Below are positions 1 to 7,332 of a DNA stretch of 37,996 nucleotides, one piece after another. The notes beneath the pieces are model-generated. The model ran no database searches, was not told the origin of the DNA, and saw nothing but the letters and a program-made list of their open reading frames with translations. The position numbers and the translations under genes were made by a program. Numbering within the stretch: the first letter of the stretch is position 1; every line of letters begins with the position of its first letter. Source of the DNA: Lentisphaera araneosa HTCC2155 (lineage in GTDB: Bacteria > Verrucomicrobiota > Lentisphaeria > Lentisphaerales > Lentisphaeraceae); contig CAMCSH010000003.1 of the NCBI GenBank assembly GCA_945877655.1, positions 1 to 37,996 of the forward strand. Reading direction: 5' to 3'.

Positions 1-272
1 CGGTAGAATTGGGCTCGGGAGACGCTCACTCCGGCAAGCTTCAGATCGGCCAGGATCCGCACCGGCGGCGCGCCATCGAGCAAGCGTTTAGCGATCGTCA
101 CCCGGTGTTCATCGAGCTTGGTCTCGCGAGGTTTACGTGGACGCGGCTCAGTTTTGAGGAGAATTTTCCTGATGGTGTTGCGGGCGCGACCGGTTTTGCG
201 AGCGATCGCCACAAGGGAATGGCCTTCGCGCTTCATTTGAATGATATCCATTTTCTCAATATCCTTGACCAT
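1..272 (-). CDS. istA: IS21-type transposase IstA, N-terminal 90 residues (runs off left edge)
   Basis: Reading the minus strand from an ATG at 270-272 gives an open frame to the window edge that starts MVKDIEKMDIIQMKREGHSL. A helix-turn-helix follows (around residues 17-45, with VAIARKTGRARNTIRKIL), then a linker and PVRILADLKLAGVSVSRAQFY. This is the N-terminal DNA-binding layout of IstA, the DDE transposase of IS21-type elements. The catalytic core and the partner ATPase gene istB would lie left of the window. A clear ribosome site (GGAGG, ends five bases before the ATG) fixes the start. The element's outer end should lie near 440-470, next to the Dph6 fragment. The family call rests on the HTH and linker pattern only, since no catalytic residue is visible. 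Confidence 0.72.
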   Translation of the reverse strand, partial: MVKDIEKMDIIQMKREGHSLVAIARKTGRARNTIRKILLKTEPRPRKPRETKLDEHRVTIAKRLLDGAPPVRILADLKLAGVSVSRAQFY

Positions 273-315
273 AATGACCTCCGGCGTCGTAATGACGCTG
301 GAGAATCTGATTGGG

Positions 316-460
316 GTTTCACGAAAAACTTATCGGGTGTGGAGGAGCCGACGCCCCCCCCCCTGCCCAGACCCCCGCGGGGGTCTGGGCAGGGGGGAAT
401 CACTGGGGATGGCTGGGGATGGTCAGTTTTTCGTGAGACGCAGATGGTCAATTCTACATG
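316..460. mobile_element. Left-end region of the IS21-type element with repeats and a 40-bp palindrome
   Basis: Between the istA start and the Dph6 fragment lie several nested repeats. The 15-mers at 316-330 and 425-439 are inverted copies with one mismatch. The segments starting at 420 and 444 (both begin ATGGTCA and end TGAGAC) are imperfect direct repeats of about 21 bases, as expected of multiple transposase-binding sites in IS21-type ends. Between the inverted copies sits a perfect 40-base palindrome at 358-397. The exact terminus is uncertain; a CA at 457-458 would fit a TG...CA element end on the minus strand. Confidence 0.5.
358..397. repeat. Perfect 40-bp G+C palindrome
   Basis: Every base pairs across the centre at 377/378: each outer arm has six C (358-363) or six G (392-397), then TGCCCAGACCCCC and its complement. 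It would form a 19-20 bp hairpin on either strand. No T-tract follows on the minus strand, so it is not a normal terminator for istA. It may be a REP-like element carried inside the insertion sequence leader, where it would stop outside transcription or hide the istA ribosome site. Confidence 0.75.
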
Positions 461-805
461 AGACTTTTCAATGAGAAGGTCTGCGCTGCCGTCGGGCTGC
501 AGGCTCTGCTGCCCTTGTGGCAGGAAGATCGCCTCGTTCTGGCGCGTCAGATGCTGGCCTCCGGGATGAGCTGCGTCATCACCTCCTGCCAAACCTCGTT
601 GGGCGAGGAATTCATCGGCCGCGAGCTCGATGAAGAAGTCATCGCTGACTTGATCGCCCGCGGCGTCTGCCCCTGCGGCGAAAACGGCGAATTCCACACC
701 GTGGTCACTGACTGCCCGCTCTTTGAAAAGCCCCTTGACTTGCCCAGTCACCGCGTCCTGCGACATGGTGACTATCTCTTTGCGGAGTGGACAATCGATG
801 AGTAG
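458..805 (+). pseudogene. Dph6-like ATP-pyrophosphatase, C-terminal half only
   Basis: The 115 visible residues match the C-terminal part of the Dph6/MJ0570 branch of the PP-loop adenine nucleotide alpha hydrolases: ALLPLWQEDRL near residue 16, then GEEFIGRELDEE, then CPCGENGEFHTVVTDCPLF. In archaea and eukaryotes the family makes diphthamide from diphthine with ATP and ammonia. Bacteria lack diphthamide, and the role of their homologues is not established. The N-terminal SGGKDS nucleotide loop, normally about 100 residues upstream, is missing; the sequence immediately upstream is the insertion-element end. The ATG at 458 is probably just the first methionine after the insertion, so I call this an interrupted gene. 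The other half may lie left of the window. It converges on the dedA-like gene with a nine-base gap. Confidence 0.8.
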
Positions 806-814
806 ATTCTGAGC

Positions 815-1468
815 TTATTTCTCGCTCGGAGCTTCCGTCGCTGCCGCCATTTTCTGACGGTGTTTCCACCATGTCAGGACCGGCGGGATCATGGAGATGA
901 AGATGACGGCTAGGATGATCTTTTCGGTGTGGCGTTGAACGAAAGGGATGCCGAAGAAGAAATAGCCGAGGATCGACAGGCTGACGACCCAGAGGAAGGC
1001 GCCGATGACATTGAAGAAGCCGAAGCGGCGGTAGCTCATGTCGCCCATGCCGGCGACGAAAGGGACGAAGGTGCGCATGAAGGGAGCGAAGCGGGCGTAG
1101 ATGACGGCCTTGCCGCCGTGCTGCTCGAAGAAATCGTGCGTCGCGTCGATGTGTTTCTGCTTCACCCAGTTTTTTCGCAGCATCCATTCGCCGAACTTGT
1201 GGCCGACGCTGAAATTGAGGAAGTCGCCGGCAATGGCAGCGAAACAAAGCAGCGGAATCATGATCATCAGGCTCATGCCGGTTTCGGCTTTGGCGCATAG
1301 GCCACCGGCGACCAGAAGCAGGGAATCGCCGGGCAGGAAAGGGACGAAAACCAGGCCGGTCTCGCAGAAGATCACCAGGAAGAGGAGGGCGTAAATCCAC
1401 AGGCCGTAATCATGGACGAACTCGATCAGGTGCTTGTCGACGTGAAGAATGAAGTCTACGAGGTTCAT
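815..1468 (-). CDS. DedA family inner-membrane protein
   Basis: The 217-residue hydrophobic protein has the DedA (SNARE-associated, VTT) signature: FCETGLVFVPFLPGDSLL at residues 34-51, GDFLNFSVGHKFG at 81-93, and ARFAPFMRTFVPFVAG at 125-140, which carries the two conserved arginines. DedA proteins are polytopic transporters; some members move polyprenyl phosphate or phospholipid across the inner membrane, and E. coli YqjA/YghB support proton-motive-force homeostasis. Spacing and length are closest to the YqjA/YghB subgroup. It is convergent with the Dph6 fragment. A short gap separates it from the upstream small membrane protein. Substrate cannot be read from sequence. Confidence 0.9.
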   Translation of the reverse strand: MNLVDFILHVDKHLIEFVHDYGLWIYALLFLVIFCETGLVFVPFLPGDSLLLVAGGLCAKAETGMSLMIMIPLLCFAAIAGDFLNFSVGHKFGEWMLRKNWVKQKHIDATHDFFEQHGGKAVIYARFAPFMRTFVPFVAGMGDMSYRRFGFFNVIGAFLWVVSLSILGYFFFGIPFVQRHTEKIILAVIFISMIPPVLTWWKHRQKMAAATEAPSEK

Positions 1469-1565
1469 GATTTCGGTCCTTATCTGTTTCGGCTGCCGAT
1501 TCTACCCGGATACCGCCGTCCTGCAAGGGGGAGATGATGAAGGATAGATGAAGGCAGGGACAGGA

Positions 1566-1856
1566 TCAGGTCGATTTCGGCTTCAGAATCAGTGCCATGG
1601 CGGCGAGCGACCAGAAGGGGAAGACTCCGATCCAGGGGATGCATTCAGCGATCAGAACGGGGATGAGCCATTTCGGCTTGCCGGCAAGCCAGAACAGAAT
1701 GACGGCGGTGATCGCGTCGATGCAAATCATCAAGGGTGGAATCGGCTCAGCCGGAATGCCGATGGCATCGGAAAGGAGGGCGACTCCCATGATCAAGGCG
1801 CGCCGCCGTCCGTTCAAGGGCGGCGGCGCGTCGGGTGCAGGGAGCTCGGGGTTCAA
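1566..1856 (-). CDS. Small membrane protein, unknown
   Basis: Unrecognised. The longest frame starts at a TTG that overlaps the transaldolase stop (TTGA), giving 96 residues. An ATG at 1790 would give 74 residues and removes a proline-rich leader, so the start is open. Either form holds about three hydrophobic segments, e.g. [16 protein letters not shown] and [19 protein letters not shown], and ends KPKST. The frame is open on the minus strand directly behind tal, which suggests co-transcription. The competing plus-strand frames across this stretch are polar and read like shadows. Confidence 0.5.
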   Translation of the reverse strand: MNPELPAPDAPPPLNGRRRALIMGVALLSDAIGIPAEPIPPLMICIDAITAVILFWLAGKPKWLIPVLIAECIPWIGVFPFWSLAAMALILKPKST

Positions 1857-2788
1857 GCGAGGCGACCCTTCACCATCTGTTCGAGTTTGACGGTGTCTTT
1901 GGCGAAGTTGCGGATGCCTTCGGAGAGTTTTTCAGTGGCCATCGGATCTTCGTTCATCATCCAGCGGAAGGTTTTCTCGTCGACCGTGATCTTGGCGTCT
2001 TTGGAGACTGACAAGGCGGGGGAGAGGAGCTGGGTGACGGCGACCGGATCGGCGCTGAGTTCTTCGATCAATTTCGGGCCGATGGTGAGCAGGTCGCAGC
2101 CGGCGAGAGCTTTGATTTCACCGATGTTGCGGAAGGAGGCGCCCATGACCACGGTCTTGTAGCCGAAGGTCTTGTAGTAGGCGTAGATGCGGCGGACCGA
2201 GAGGACGCCGGGATCTTCCTCGGCAGCGAAGTCGCGGCCTTCGTTCTTTTTGTACCAGTCGAGGATGCGGCCGACGAAGGGCGAGATGAGGTAGACGCCG
2301 GCTTCGGCGCAGGCGACGGCTTGGCCGAAGCCGAAGAGCAGGGTGAGGTTGCAGCGGATGCCTTCTTTCTCGAGGACTTCCGCGGCTTTGATGCCTTCCC
2401 AGGTCGAGGCGATCTTGATCAGGATGCGTTCCTTCGGCACTCCGGCGGCAGCGTAGAGGGCGATGATTTCACGAGCTTTGGCGAGGGTCGCGGCGGTGTC
2501 GAAGGAGAGGCGGGCATCGACCTCGGTGGAGACGTAGCGCGGCACGATCTTGAGGATTTCGCAGCCGAAGTTGACGGCGATCTTGTCCATCGCGGCGCCC
2601 AGGCCCTTGGCGCGGCCGTAAGCGACGGCGTCGTCGACGAGAGCCTGATAGGCGGGCATCTGGGCGGCTGCGAGGATGAGCGAGGGGTTGGTGGTGGCGT
2701 CGGTCGGCTTGACCTTGCGGATGGCTTCGACATCGCCGGTATCGGCGACGACGGTGGTGAGGGCGGCGAGGGATTCGAGGGCGTTCAT
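1853..2788 (-). CDS. tal: Transaldolase (TalA/TalB type)
   Basis: The enzyme transfers a dihydroxyacetone unit between sugar phosphates in the non-oxidative pentose phosphate pathway (sedoheptulose-7-P + glyceraldehyde-3-P to erythrose-4-P + fructose-6-P). The 311 residues match the long classical type (E. coli TalB, 317). DATTNPSL is at residues 30-37, [12 protein letters not shown] at 86-97, and [12 protein letters not shown] at 121-132, whose Lys125 is the Schiff-base lysine (Lys132 in TalB). The C-terminal half has [10 protein letters not shown] and the LTIGPKL motif. An AGGAGA ribosome site lies seven bases before the ATG. No other pentose-phosphate gene is adjacent. Confidence 0.97.
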   Translation of the reverse strand: MNALESLAALTTVVADTGDVEAIRKVKPTDATTNPSLILAAAQMPAYQALVDDAVAYGRAKGLGAAMDKIAVNFGCEILKIVPRYVSTEVDARLSFDTAATLAKAREIIALYAAAGVPKERILIKIASTWEGIKAAEVLEKEGIRCNLTLLFGFGQAVACAEAGVYLISPFVGRILDWYKKNEGRDFAAEEDPGVLSVRRIYAYYKTFGYKTVVMGASFRNIGEIKALAGCDLLTIGPKLIEELSADPVAVTQLLSPALSVSKDAKITVDEKTFRWMMNEDPMATEKLSEGIRNFAKDTVKLEQMVKGRLA

Positions 2789-2928
2789 GTCTGTATCTCC
2801 TGTGGGTTCATGGTAGATGAGCGGGTGCGAACCAGTACAGCGTTTTTGCCAGCTTGTTCCTGTGTGTGCTCGCTTCGTGTTTGCCTAGTTGAGGCTTACT
2901 TGTATCCAATCAAGTTTTTGTGCTCAGA

Positions 2929-3480
2929 TCAGCCTTGCAGGCCGGCGTCGACGCCAGCCATGGCGCTGGTGTCGCTGAGGCGGCGGAGGAAGTGCAGGCC
3001 GGCGTAGACCTTCAGGTCGATGATGCAGCCGCGTTGGCGGCAGCTGTCGAGGAAGGCGTCGATCTGCTTCAGGGAGACGACATGGGCGACGATGTTTTCG
3101 TCGTGGACGCCGCCGCCTTTGCCGATCCGTTCGAGGCCGGTGGCAACATAGATGTCCATCAATTCATTGCTCAGGCCGGGGGAGGGGGTGCCATGGGCGA
3201 CGAGGTCGTAGCGCCGGGCGCGGAAGCCGGTTTCTTCTTCGAGTTCGCGGGCGGCGGCGTGGGCCGAGTTTTCGGGGTCGCCATCGCCGACCAGGCCGGC
3301 GGGGAATTCGATGCAATTCTTGCCGAAGGGGCGGCGCAACTGCTCCACCAGGACCGTTTCGCCGCGGTTGCTGAGAGGGACGATCATGACGCCGAAGGTG
3401 TCGCCGGCGCGGGAGACGTATTCCCAGCCGCGATCGTCGTGGAAGGTCAGCCAGCGGCCGGTGTAACGGACCGAGTCCAT
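2929..3480 (-). CDS. Nudix hydrolase, ADP-ribose pyrophosphatase-like
   Basis: The 183 residues carry a Nudix box: PAGLVGDGDPE (60-70), seven residues, then RELEEETGF (78-86), which holds the metal-binding glutamates. The IEFPAGL lead-in and the following conserved PSPGLSNELMDIY are typical of ADP-ribose/nucleoside-diphosphate-sugar pyrophosphatases (NudF group), which split ADP-ribose into AMP and ribose-5-phosphate. The substrate is inferred from the subgroup. The ATG at 3480 overlaps the stop of the DUF1080 gene by one base (TGATG), so the two are translationally coupled; a GTG one codon earlier is possible. It is the third gene of the coaX-DUF1080-Nudix run. Confidence 0.9.
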   Translation of the reverse strand: MDSVRYTGRWLTFHDDRGWEYVSRAGDTFGVMIVPLSNRGETVLVEQLRRPFGKNCIEFPAGLVGDGDPENSAHAAARELEEETGFRARRYDLVAHGTPSPGLSNELMDIYVATGLERIGKGGGVHDENIVAHVVSLKQIDAFLDSCRQRGCIIDLKVYAGLHFLRRLSDTSAMAGVDAGLQG

Positions 3481-4226
3481 CACAGATCCTTGACGATGAG
3501 GTTGCGGAAGGTGATGCCGCGGCTGGGGGCCGAAATGGCGATGTGGCCGGAGGTGCGGCCTTTGCCGCGGGCGAAATTGCCTTCGGCGATGTCCAGGTCC
3601 AGATCCGATTCGCAGATGAGCAGGCTGTTGATCATGACGCTGAGCTGGCGTCCTTTAACTTGGATGGTGCAGTTATTCCATTTGCCGGCTGGCTGCAGGC
3701 TGCCGCGGCGGGCGGCTTTGATGCCAACCAGCGAGCCGCTGTACTGCCATTCGCGCAAATTGGAATATTCCGCGAAGTAGTCGTCAATCAGGTTGATTTC
3801 CATCGACGATTGAGACAGGTCCTTGCGTCCTCCTGCAGACGCCGGATCATAGGCCTGGAACATTTCGCGCGCCTTGCTGCTGTTGCCGGAGTCGCCGGAC
3901 TGGCTGTCGCCACCGGGAGGAGCGCAGCGCAGGGCGATGCCGCTGTGGCCGCCGGCCGCAAGCTTGAATTCGAAGCTCAGGAGGAAGTCGGTGAAGCGCT
4001 CTTTGGTGTAGAGGTTGCCAGCCGTCTGGCCGGGCTTCACCTGCAGTTCGCTTTCGTCGATGACGACAAAGGCGTCGACGTCGCCTTCCCAGTTGTCGAG
4101 CTTGCTGTCTTTTAGGAGGTGGCGGCTGGTGTCGAGCCCGACCGCCGCCTGCATACTGTTGAACGAGCTGCAAGCTGAAGTCAGGCCGATGAGGACGAGG
4201 CAGGCGCTGGCGCGGAAAAAGCTCAT
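3480..4226 (-). CDS. DUF1080 (3-keto-disaccharide hydrolase-type) lipoprotein
   Basis: The 248-residue protein starts MSFFRASACLVLIGLTSACS, a signal peptide with a lipobox (LTSAC, Cys19), so it is likely a lipidated envelope protein. The remainder reads as a concanavalin-like beta sandwich of the DUF1080 family: DNWEGDVDAFVV, then LLSFEFKLAAGGHSGIALR, an INLIDDY segment, WNNCTIQVKGRQLSVMIN and a final GHIAISAPSRGITFRNLIVK. Some members hydrolyse 3-keto-glycosides; others only bind carbohydrate. The family is much expanded in Verrucomicrobiota and Planctomycetota. The frame is open further upstream, but that part is a shadow of coaX. The ATG at 4226 shares an ATGA overlap with the coaX stop. 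Confidence 0.85.
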   Translation of the reverse strand: MSFFRASACLVLIGLTSACSSFNSMQAAVGLDTSRHLLKDSKLDNWEGDVDAFVVIDESELQVKPGQTAGNLYTKERFTDFLLSFEFKLAAGGHSGIALRCAPPGGDSQSGDSGNSSKAREMFQAYDPASAGGRKDLSQSSMEINLIDDYFAEYSNLREWQYSGSLVGIKAARRGSLQPAGKWNNCTIQVKGRQLSVMINSLLICESDLDLDIAEGNFARGKGRTSGHIAISAPSRGITFRNLIVKDL

Positions 4227-4942
4227 GGGGACATCCGGGGTTGGCTGAGGTGATGATGAATGCGGTCGAGGCCGCGGAGAGTGAAGTCGGCAGGAGCTGC
4301 GGTCAAGCCGCTGTGCCGCAGGAACCAAGGGGCGTCGCCGCCGGTGAGGAAGACTTGCTGGCCGGACGCGGTGGCAAGGGCGGCGAGACCCTTGACCGCC
4401 TCGACCGTGCCGAGATCGATGCCGGAACGGATCGCCGCCGCGGTGTCGAGCCCGAGCAGGTCTGGCGTCTCGTCGACCAGCGCCACCTCCGGCAGTTGAC
4501 CGGTGCCGCTCGCCAGGGCGAGGCGGGCGAGCTTGCGGCCGGGCAGGATGAAGCCGCCGAGCACCTTGCCGCGAGGGCCGATGGCGGTGCCGGTGAGGCA
4601 GGTGCCGCAGTCGATCACCAGGGCCGGCAGCGGCAGCAATTCCAGTGCGGACACCGCATTGCACAGGCGGTCCATGCCGATGCCGCTGATCCCTTCGAGG
4701 TCGAGAAGCCCAGCGAAGTCGGCGGCGGCAAGAAAGCGGAAGTGCGCCTCCGGGTGTTGGCGCGCCAAGATATCGCGCAAGGCGGGCACGACGCCGGCGC
4801 AGAAGACGCGGCAGGGCTCATTCAGCTCCGTCAAAGGCGACTCGCCTAAAGAAGCGGTGGCGACACGGCGAGACCAGCTCAGGCCCGGCGAAGCCAGGAC
4901 TGCGTGGGTGTTGCCGATGGAGAGGAGGAATTTTTTGGACAT
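4223..4942 (-). CDS. coaX: Type III pantothenate kinase
   Basis: This enzyme phosphorylates pantothenate, the first step of coenzyme A synthesis; it is an ASKHA-fold kinase needing a monovalent cation. Seen: GNTH at residues 10-13, GMDRLCNA at 89-96, VIDCGT at 109-114 (Asp111 is the expected catalytic base), GGFILPG at 129-135, and TGGDAPW near 200. The usual first-motif aspartate (DxGNT) is Ser8 here. Length 239 is slightly short of the family's roughly 250-260. It leads a three-gene run whose genes overlap by one to four bases. The divergent tRNA-Phe unit begins about 80 bases upstream. Confidence 0.9.
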   Translation of the reverse strand: MSKKFLLSIGNTHAVLASPGLSWSRRVATASLGESPLTELNEPCRVFCAGVVPALRDILARQHPEAHFRFLAAADFAGLLDLEGISGIGMDRLCNAVSALELLPLPALVIDCGTCLTGTAIGPRGKVLGGFILPGRKLARLALASGTGQLPEVALVDETPDLLGLDTAAAIRSGIDLGTVEAVKGLAALATASGQQVFLTGGDAPWFLRHSGLTAAPADFTLRGLDRIHHHLSQPRMSP

Positions 4943-5023
4943 GTCGGCAATCTAATGGCGCATCTCCGATTCGCCTTCTTCACGGAGACTTAGGAAAATC
5001 TTCAAAAATCATTTTCACTCGCC

Positions 5024-5051
5024 TTGACGCTTTCAGGATGGGCAGTATTCT
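5024..5051 (+). promoter_or_regulatory. Sigma-70-type promoter of tRNA-Phe
   Basis: TTGACG at 5024-5029 and TATTCT at 5046-5051 are separated by 16 bases and lie 38 bases before the tRNA 5' end. That distance suits a short, processed tRNA leader. No other promoter of similar quality is seen in this gap. Confidence 0.55.
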
Positions 5052-5089
5052 CGACACCGTTCTGCGGCCCAAGCTGCAAAACAAAGTGT

Positions 5090-5165
<76 letters not shown>

Positions 5166-5195
5166 TATTTTTTGCCCAAATTGACCCACTTCCCC

Positions 5196-5996
5196 ATGAT
5201 CCTCACAAGCCTACAAAATGACCGAGTCAAAGCCATTGTCCGCCTCCGCGAGAGACGTGACCGGGACCGGGAAGGCTTGATGCTGATCGAAGGTTATCGA
5301 TCCCTGATCCGCGCTGTCGACAACGGCGTTTTCCCCAAAGAAGTCTACACCTGCCCCGGTTTCTACCTCGGCGACAATGAAGACGCCCTGATCGAACGCT
5401 GCCGCGCCGCCGGAGCCGAGATCTTCCAGTGCACCCCGCCAGTCTTCCAGAAGATGACTTACCGCGAACGCCCCGAAGGCCTGCTCGCCGTCGCGCCTTA
5501 TCTCAGCCGCAAGCTCGAAGACCTGAAACTTGGTCCCTCGCCCTTGCTCATCGTCGCCCAATCGATCGAAAAACCCGGCAATCTCGGCACCATCATCCGC
5601 TCCGCCGACGGCACCGGCGCCGATGCCCTGATCCTCTGCGACCGCTGCACCGACTTGTGGAACCCCAATGTCATCACCGCTTCGACCGGCATGTGCTTCG
5701 CCCTGCCGATCGCCGAAGCCGGTACCGCCGACACCTTGAAATGGCTGAAGGCGCAAGGCATCGCCATCCTCTCCGCCACGCCCCACGCGACGACCATGTA
5801 CACCGATGTCGACATGACCGGCCCCGTCGCCATCGTCGTCGGCGCCGAGCAATATGGTTTGACCGAAGAGTGGATGAAGGAATCGACGATCAACGTCCGC
5901 ATTCCGATGCTCGGCAAGGCCGACTCCCTCAACGTCGCCACCGCCACCACTCTGATCCTCTACGAGGCGGTCCGTCAGCGCGGCCGCCGCGGCTGA
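5196..5996 (+). CDS. SpoU/TrmH-family RNA 2'-O-methyltransferase
   Basis: The 266-residue protein is an SPOUT-fold methyltransferase that uses S-adenosylmethionine to methylate a ribose 2'-OH of rRNA or tRNA. The N-terminal substrate-binding part (LIEGYRSLIRAV, residues 30-41; YRERPEGLLAV, 89-99) resembles the L30e-like domain of RlmB/TsnR. The three SpoU motifs follow: EKPGNLGTIIRSAD (125-138), VVGAEQYGL (214-222), and IPMLGKADSLNVATA (236-250) followed by LYEAVRQR. The ATG at 5196 gives a normal N-terminus; in-frame codons upstream read into the tRNA. No Shine-Dalgarno is visible. The exact target nucleotide cannot be assigned. Confidence 0.92.
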   Translation: MILTSLQNDRVKAIVRLRERRDRDREGLMLIEGYRSLIRAVDNGVFPKEVYTCPGFYLGDNEDALIERCRAAGAEIFQCTPPVFQKMTYRERPEGLLAVAPYLSRKLEDLKLGPSPLLIVAQSIEKPGNLGTIIRSADGTGADALILCDRCTDLWNPNVITASTGMCFALPIAEAGTADTLKWLKAQGIAILSATPHATTMYTDVDMTGPVAIVVGAEQYGLTEEWMKESTINVRIPMLGKADSLNVATATTLILYEAVRQRGRRG

Positions 5997-5999
5997 GAC

Positions 6000-6416
6000 A
6001 TGCTCACTCGCGAAGAGGAGCGGATCTCTCGCATTCCGCGCAGCATCGGTCTCATCCTGCTACTTCGTTTCCTCATCTACGCAGAATGCGCCTGGAGCGG
6101 TGAAAATCTTTGCGTCTTCCGCATTCTTGTCGTCGCCGATCTGATCGCCGGTATCCTGCTTTTCCTTGGCCGCCATCGCGCCGCCCGATTGCCAGTTTTG
6201 ATTGGCTTCCTCGCCTCCGGCGCGGGTTTTCTGCCTGGGGTTCTCCTGCACGATGCCAGCTGGCGGATCGGCATCGAGGGCCTCGCCACGTTGATCGCAA
6301 CACTGACCTATTTCCAGGCCCTGCGCCTGATGACCCGTTTCGCTGAAAACGAGCAGCGACTGGCTCAGCAAAAGCCGGTCGTTGCGAAAGAAGACGAGGA
6401 AGGGACGGCGGATTGA
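6000..6416 (+). CDS. Small inner-membrane protein, unknown
   Basis: Unrecognised 138-residue protein whose ATG lies three bases after the methyltransferase stop, so it is probably co-transcribed. It has about four hydrophobic segments: SIGLILLLRFLIYAE (15-29), FRILVVADLIAGILLFLG (40-57), LPVLIGFLASGAGFLPGVLL (64-83) and IEGLATLIATLTYFQAL (92-108), followed by a charged tail ending VVAKEDEEGTAD. It ends 13 bases before the convergent EEP gene. The opposite-strand frame here is polar and lacks a credible start. Confidence 0.6.
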   Translation: MLTREEERISRIPRSIGLILLLRFLIYAECAWSGENLCVFRILVVADLIAGILLFLGRHRAARLPVLIGFLASGAGFLPGVLLHDASWRIGIEGLATLIATLTYFQALRLMTRFAENEQRLAQQKPVVAKEDEEGTAD

Positions 6417-6429
6417 CAGTCTGCTGACT

Positions 6430-7332
6430 TCACCACTCAAGTTCGGCCGAGATCGGCAGGTGATCGGAGCCGATGTCGGGTCCGCGTTGGAAGTCTTTCA
6501 GGCGGAATTCGGGGCTGACGAGGATGTGATCGAGGGTCAGGCCGAAGGGGCCGGCCCAGGTCGGGAAGGTGCCGCCGTGGCAGTAGCTGCCGGAAGTGCC
6601 GCGCATGTTGAGGCGCTGGGCGAAATCGCTCAAGGGGGCGTTCCAAGGGACGGAGTTGAAATCGCCGGCGACGATCAAGGGCTGAGACGCGGATCCCGGC
6701 GGCAAGAGTTCAGCCAGCCGTCGGAGCTGGCGGTCGCGGCGCTCGCGACCGGTGTCGCCGAGGGGTGGGAAGGGATGGCTGGCGAGCAGTCGCAAGCTGC
6801 GGCCTTCAAGTTGGATGTCGGCGTAGATGCTGGGCAGGATATCCTCATCCTGGAGCAGTTGGAAACGGCCGGGGAAGCGCGAAAAGACGGCGATGCCGAA
6901 GGGGGTGTTTTGCGGTGACCGCAAACCGAAGGGATGGCTGCGGTGCAGTTCGGCCAGGGCGGCTTGTTGCTCGAAGCCGAATTCGGTCAGGATGATGAAG
7001 TCCGGCTGGGTTTTTTGCAGGTGTTGCAGCAGCGGATCGAGCTCGGTGTTGCCGATGTAGAGATTGGCGGCGAAGACTCGCAGGGGACGCCCTTGCTGCT
7101 TGGCCTCTTCTGCTTGGTGCAGGGTGTGACAGGAAAACAGCGAAAGGCTGCCGAGGCAGAGGACCAGGCTGAGCCCGAGGTCTTTCCAACGTCGGAGGAG
7201 GATGGCGAGGACGGCGGTCGCGGCGATCAGGGGCAGGAGCATTTTGACTCCGTGGGCGAGATGAGATTCGGGGGAAAATCCGAGAGTGAAGGCGCCGAGG
7301 GAGGGCAAGAGGATGAGGAGGGCGCTTTTCAT
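6430..7332 (-). CDS. Membrane-anchored endonuclease/exonuclease/phosphatase-family protein
   Basis: The 300 residues begin with two or three hydrophobic helices (1-20, 29-46, 53-70) and continue with an EEP domain (DNase I-like metallophosphoesterase). Its active-site set is visible: Asn90 in FAANLYIGN, Glu117 in ILTEFG, His186 in LASHPFPP, Asp224 and Asn226 in VAGDFNSVPW, Asp268-His269 in LTLDHILV, and Asp290-His291 in GSDHLPI. The overall form matches the common membrane-anchored EEP proteins in which three N-terminal helices precede the domain. Its substrate is unknown. The start overlaps the RNase Z stop (7329-7332, ATGA). Confidence 0.88.
   Translation of the reverse strand: MKSALLILLPSLGAFTLGFSPESHLAHGVKMLLPLIAATAVLAILLRRWKDLGLSLVLCLGSLSLFSCHTLHQAEEAKQQGRPLRVFAANLYIGNTELDPLLQHLQKTQPDFIILTEFGFEQQAALAELHRSHPFGLRSPQNTPFGIAVFSRFPGRFQLLQDEDILPSIYADIQLEGRSLRLLASHPFPPLGDTGRERRDRQLRRLAELLPPGSASQPLIVAGDFNSVPWNAPLSDFAQRLNMRGTSGSYCHGGTFPTWAGPFGLTLDHILVSPEFRLKDFQRGPDIGSDHLPISAELEW

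Noticed and set aside
233-766. 177-residue minus-strand frame over the Dph6 fragment
   Set aside because: Antisense of the Dph6-like region and of the palindrome; no family signature and poor start.
2890-2925. Hairpin-like ACTTG...CAAGT with a T-run before the transaldolase promoter region
   Set aside because: Only five paired bases and in the wrong direction for the neighbouring minus-strand genes.
4227-4664. Upstream extension of the DUF1080 frame
   Set aside because: It lies inside coaX, is Arg/Pro/His-rich, and the lipobox start at 4226 fits far better.
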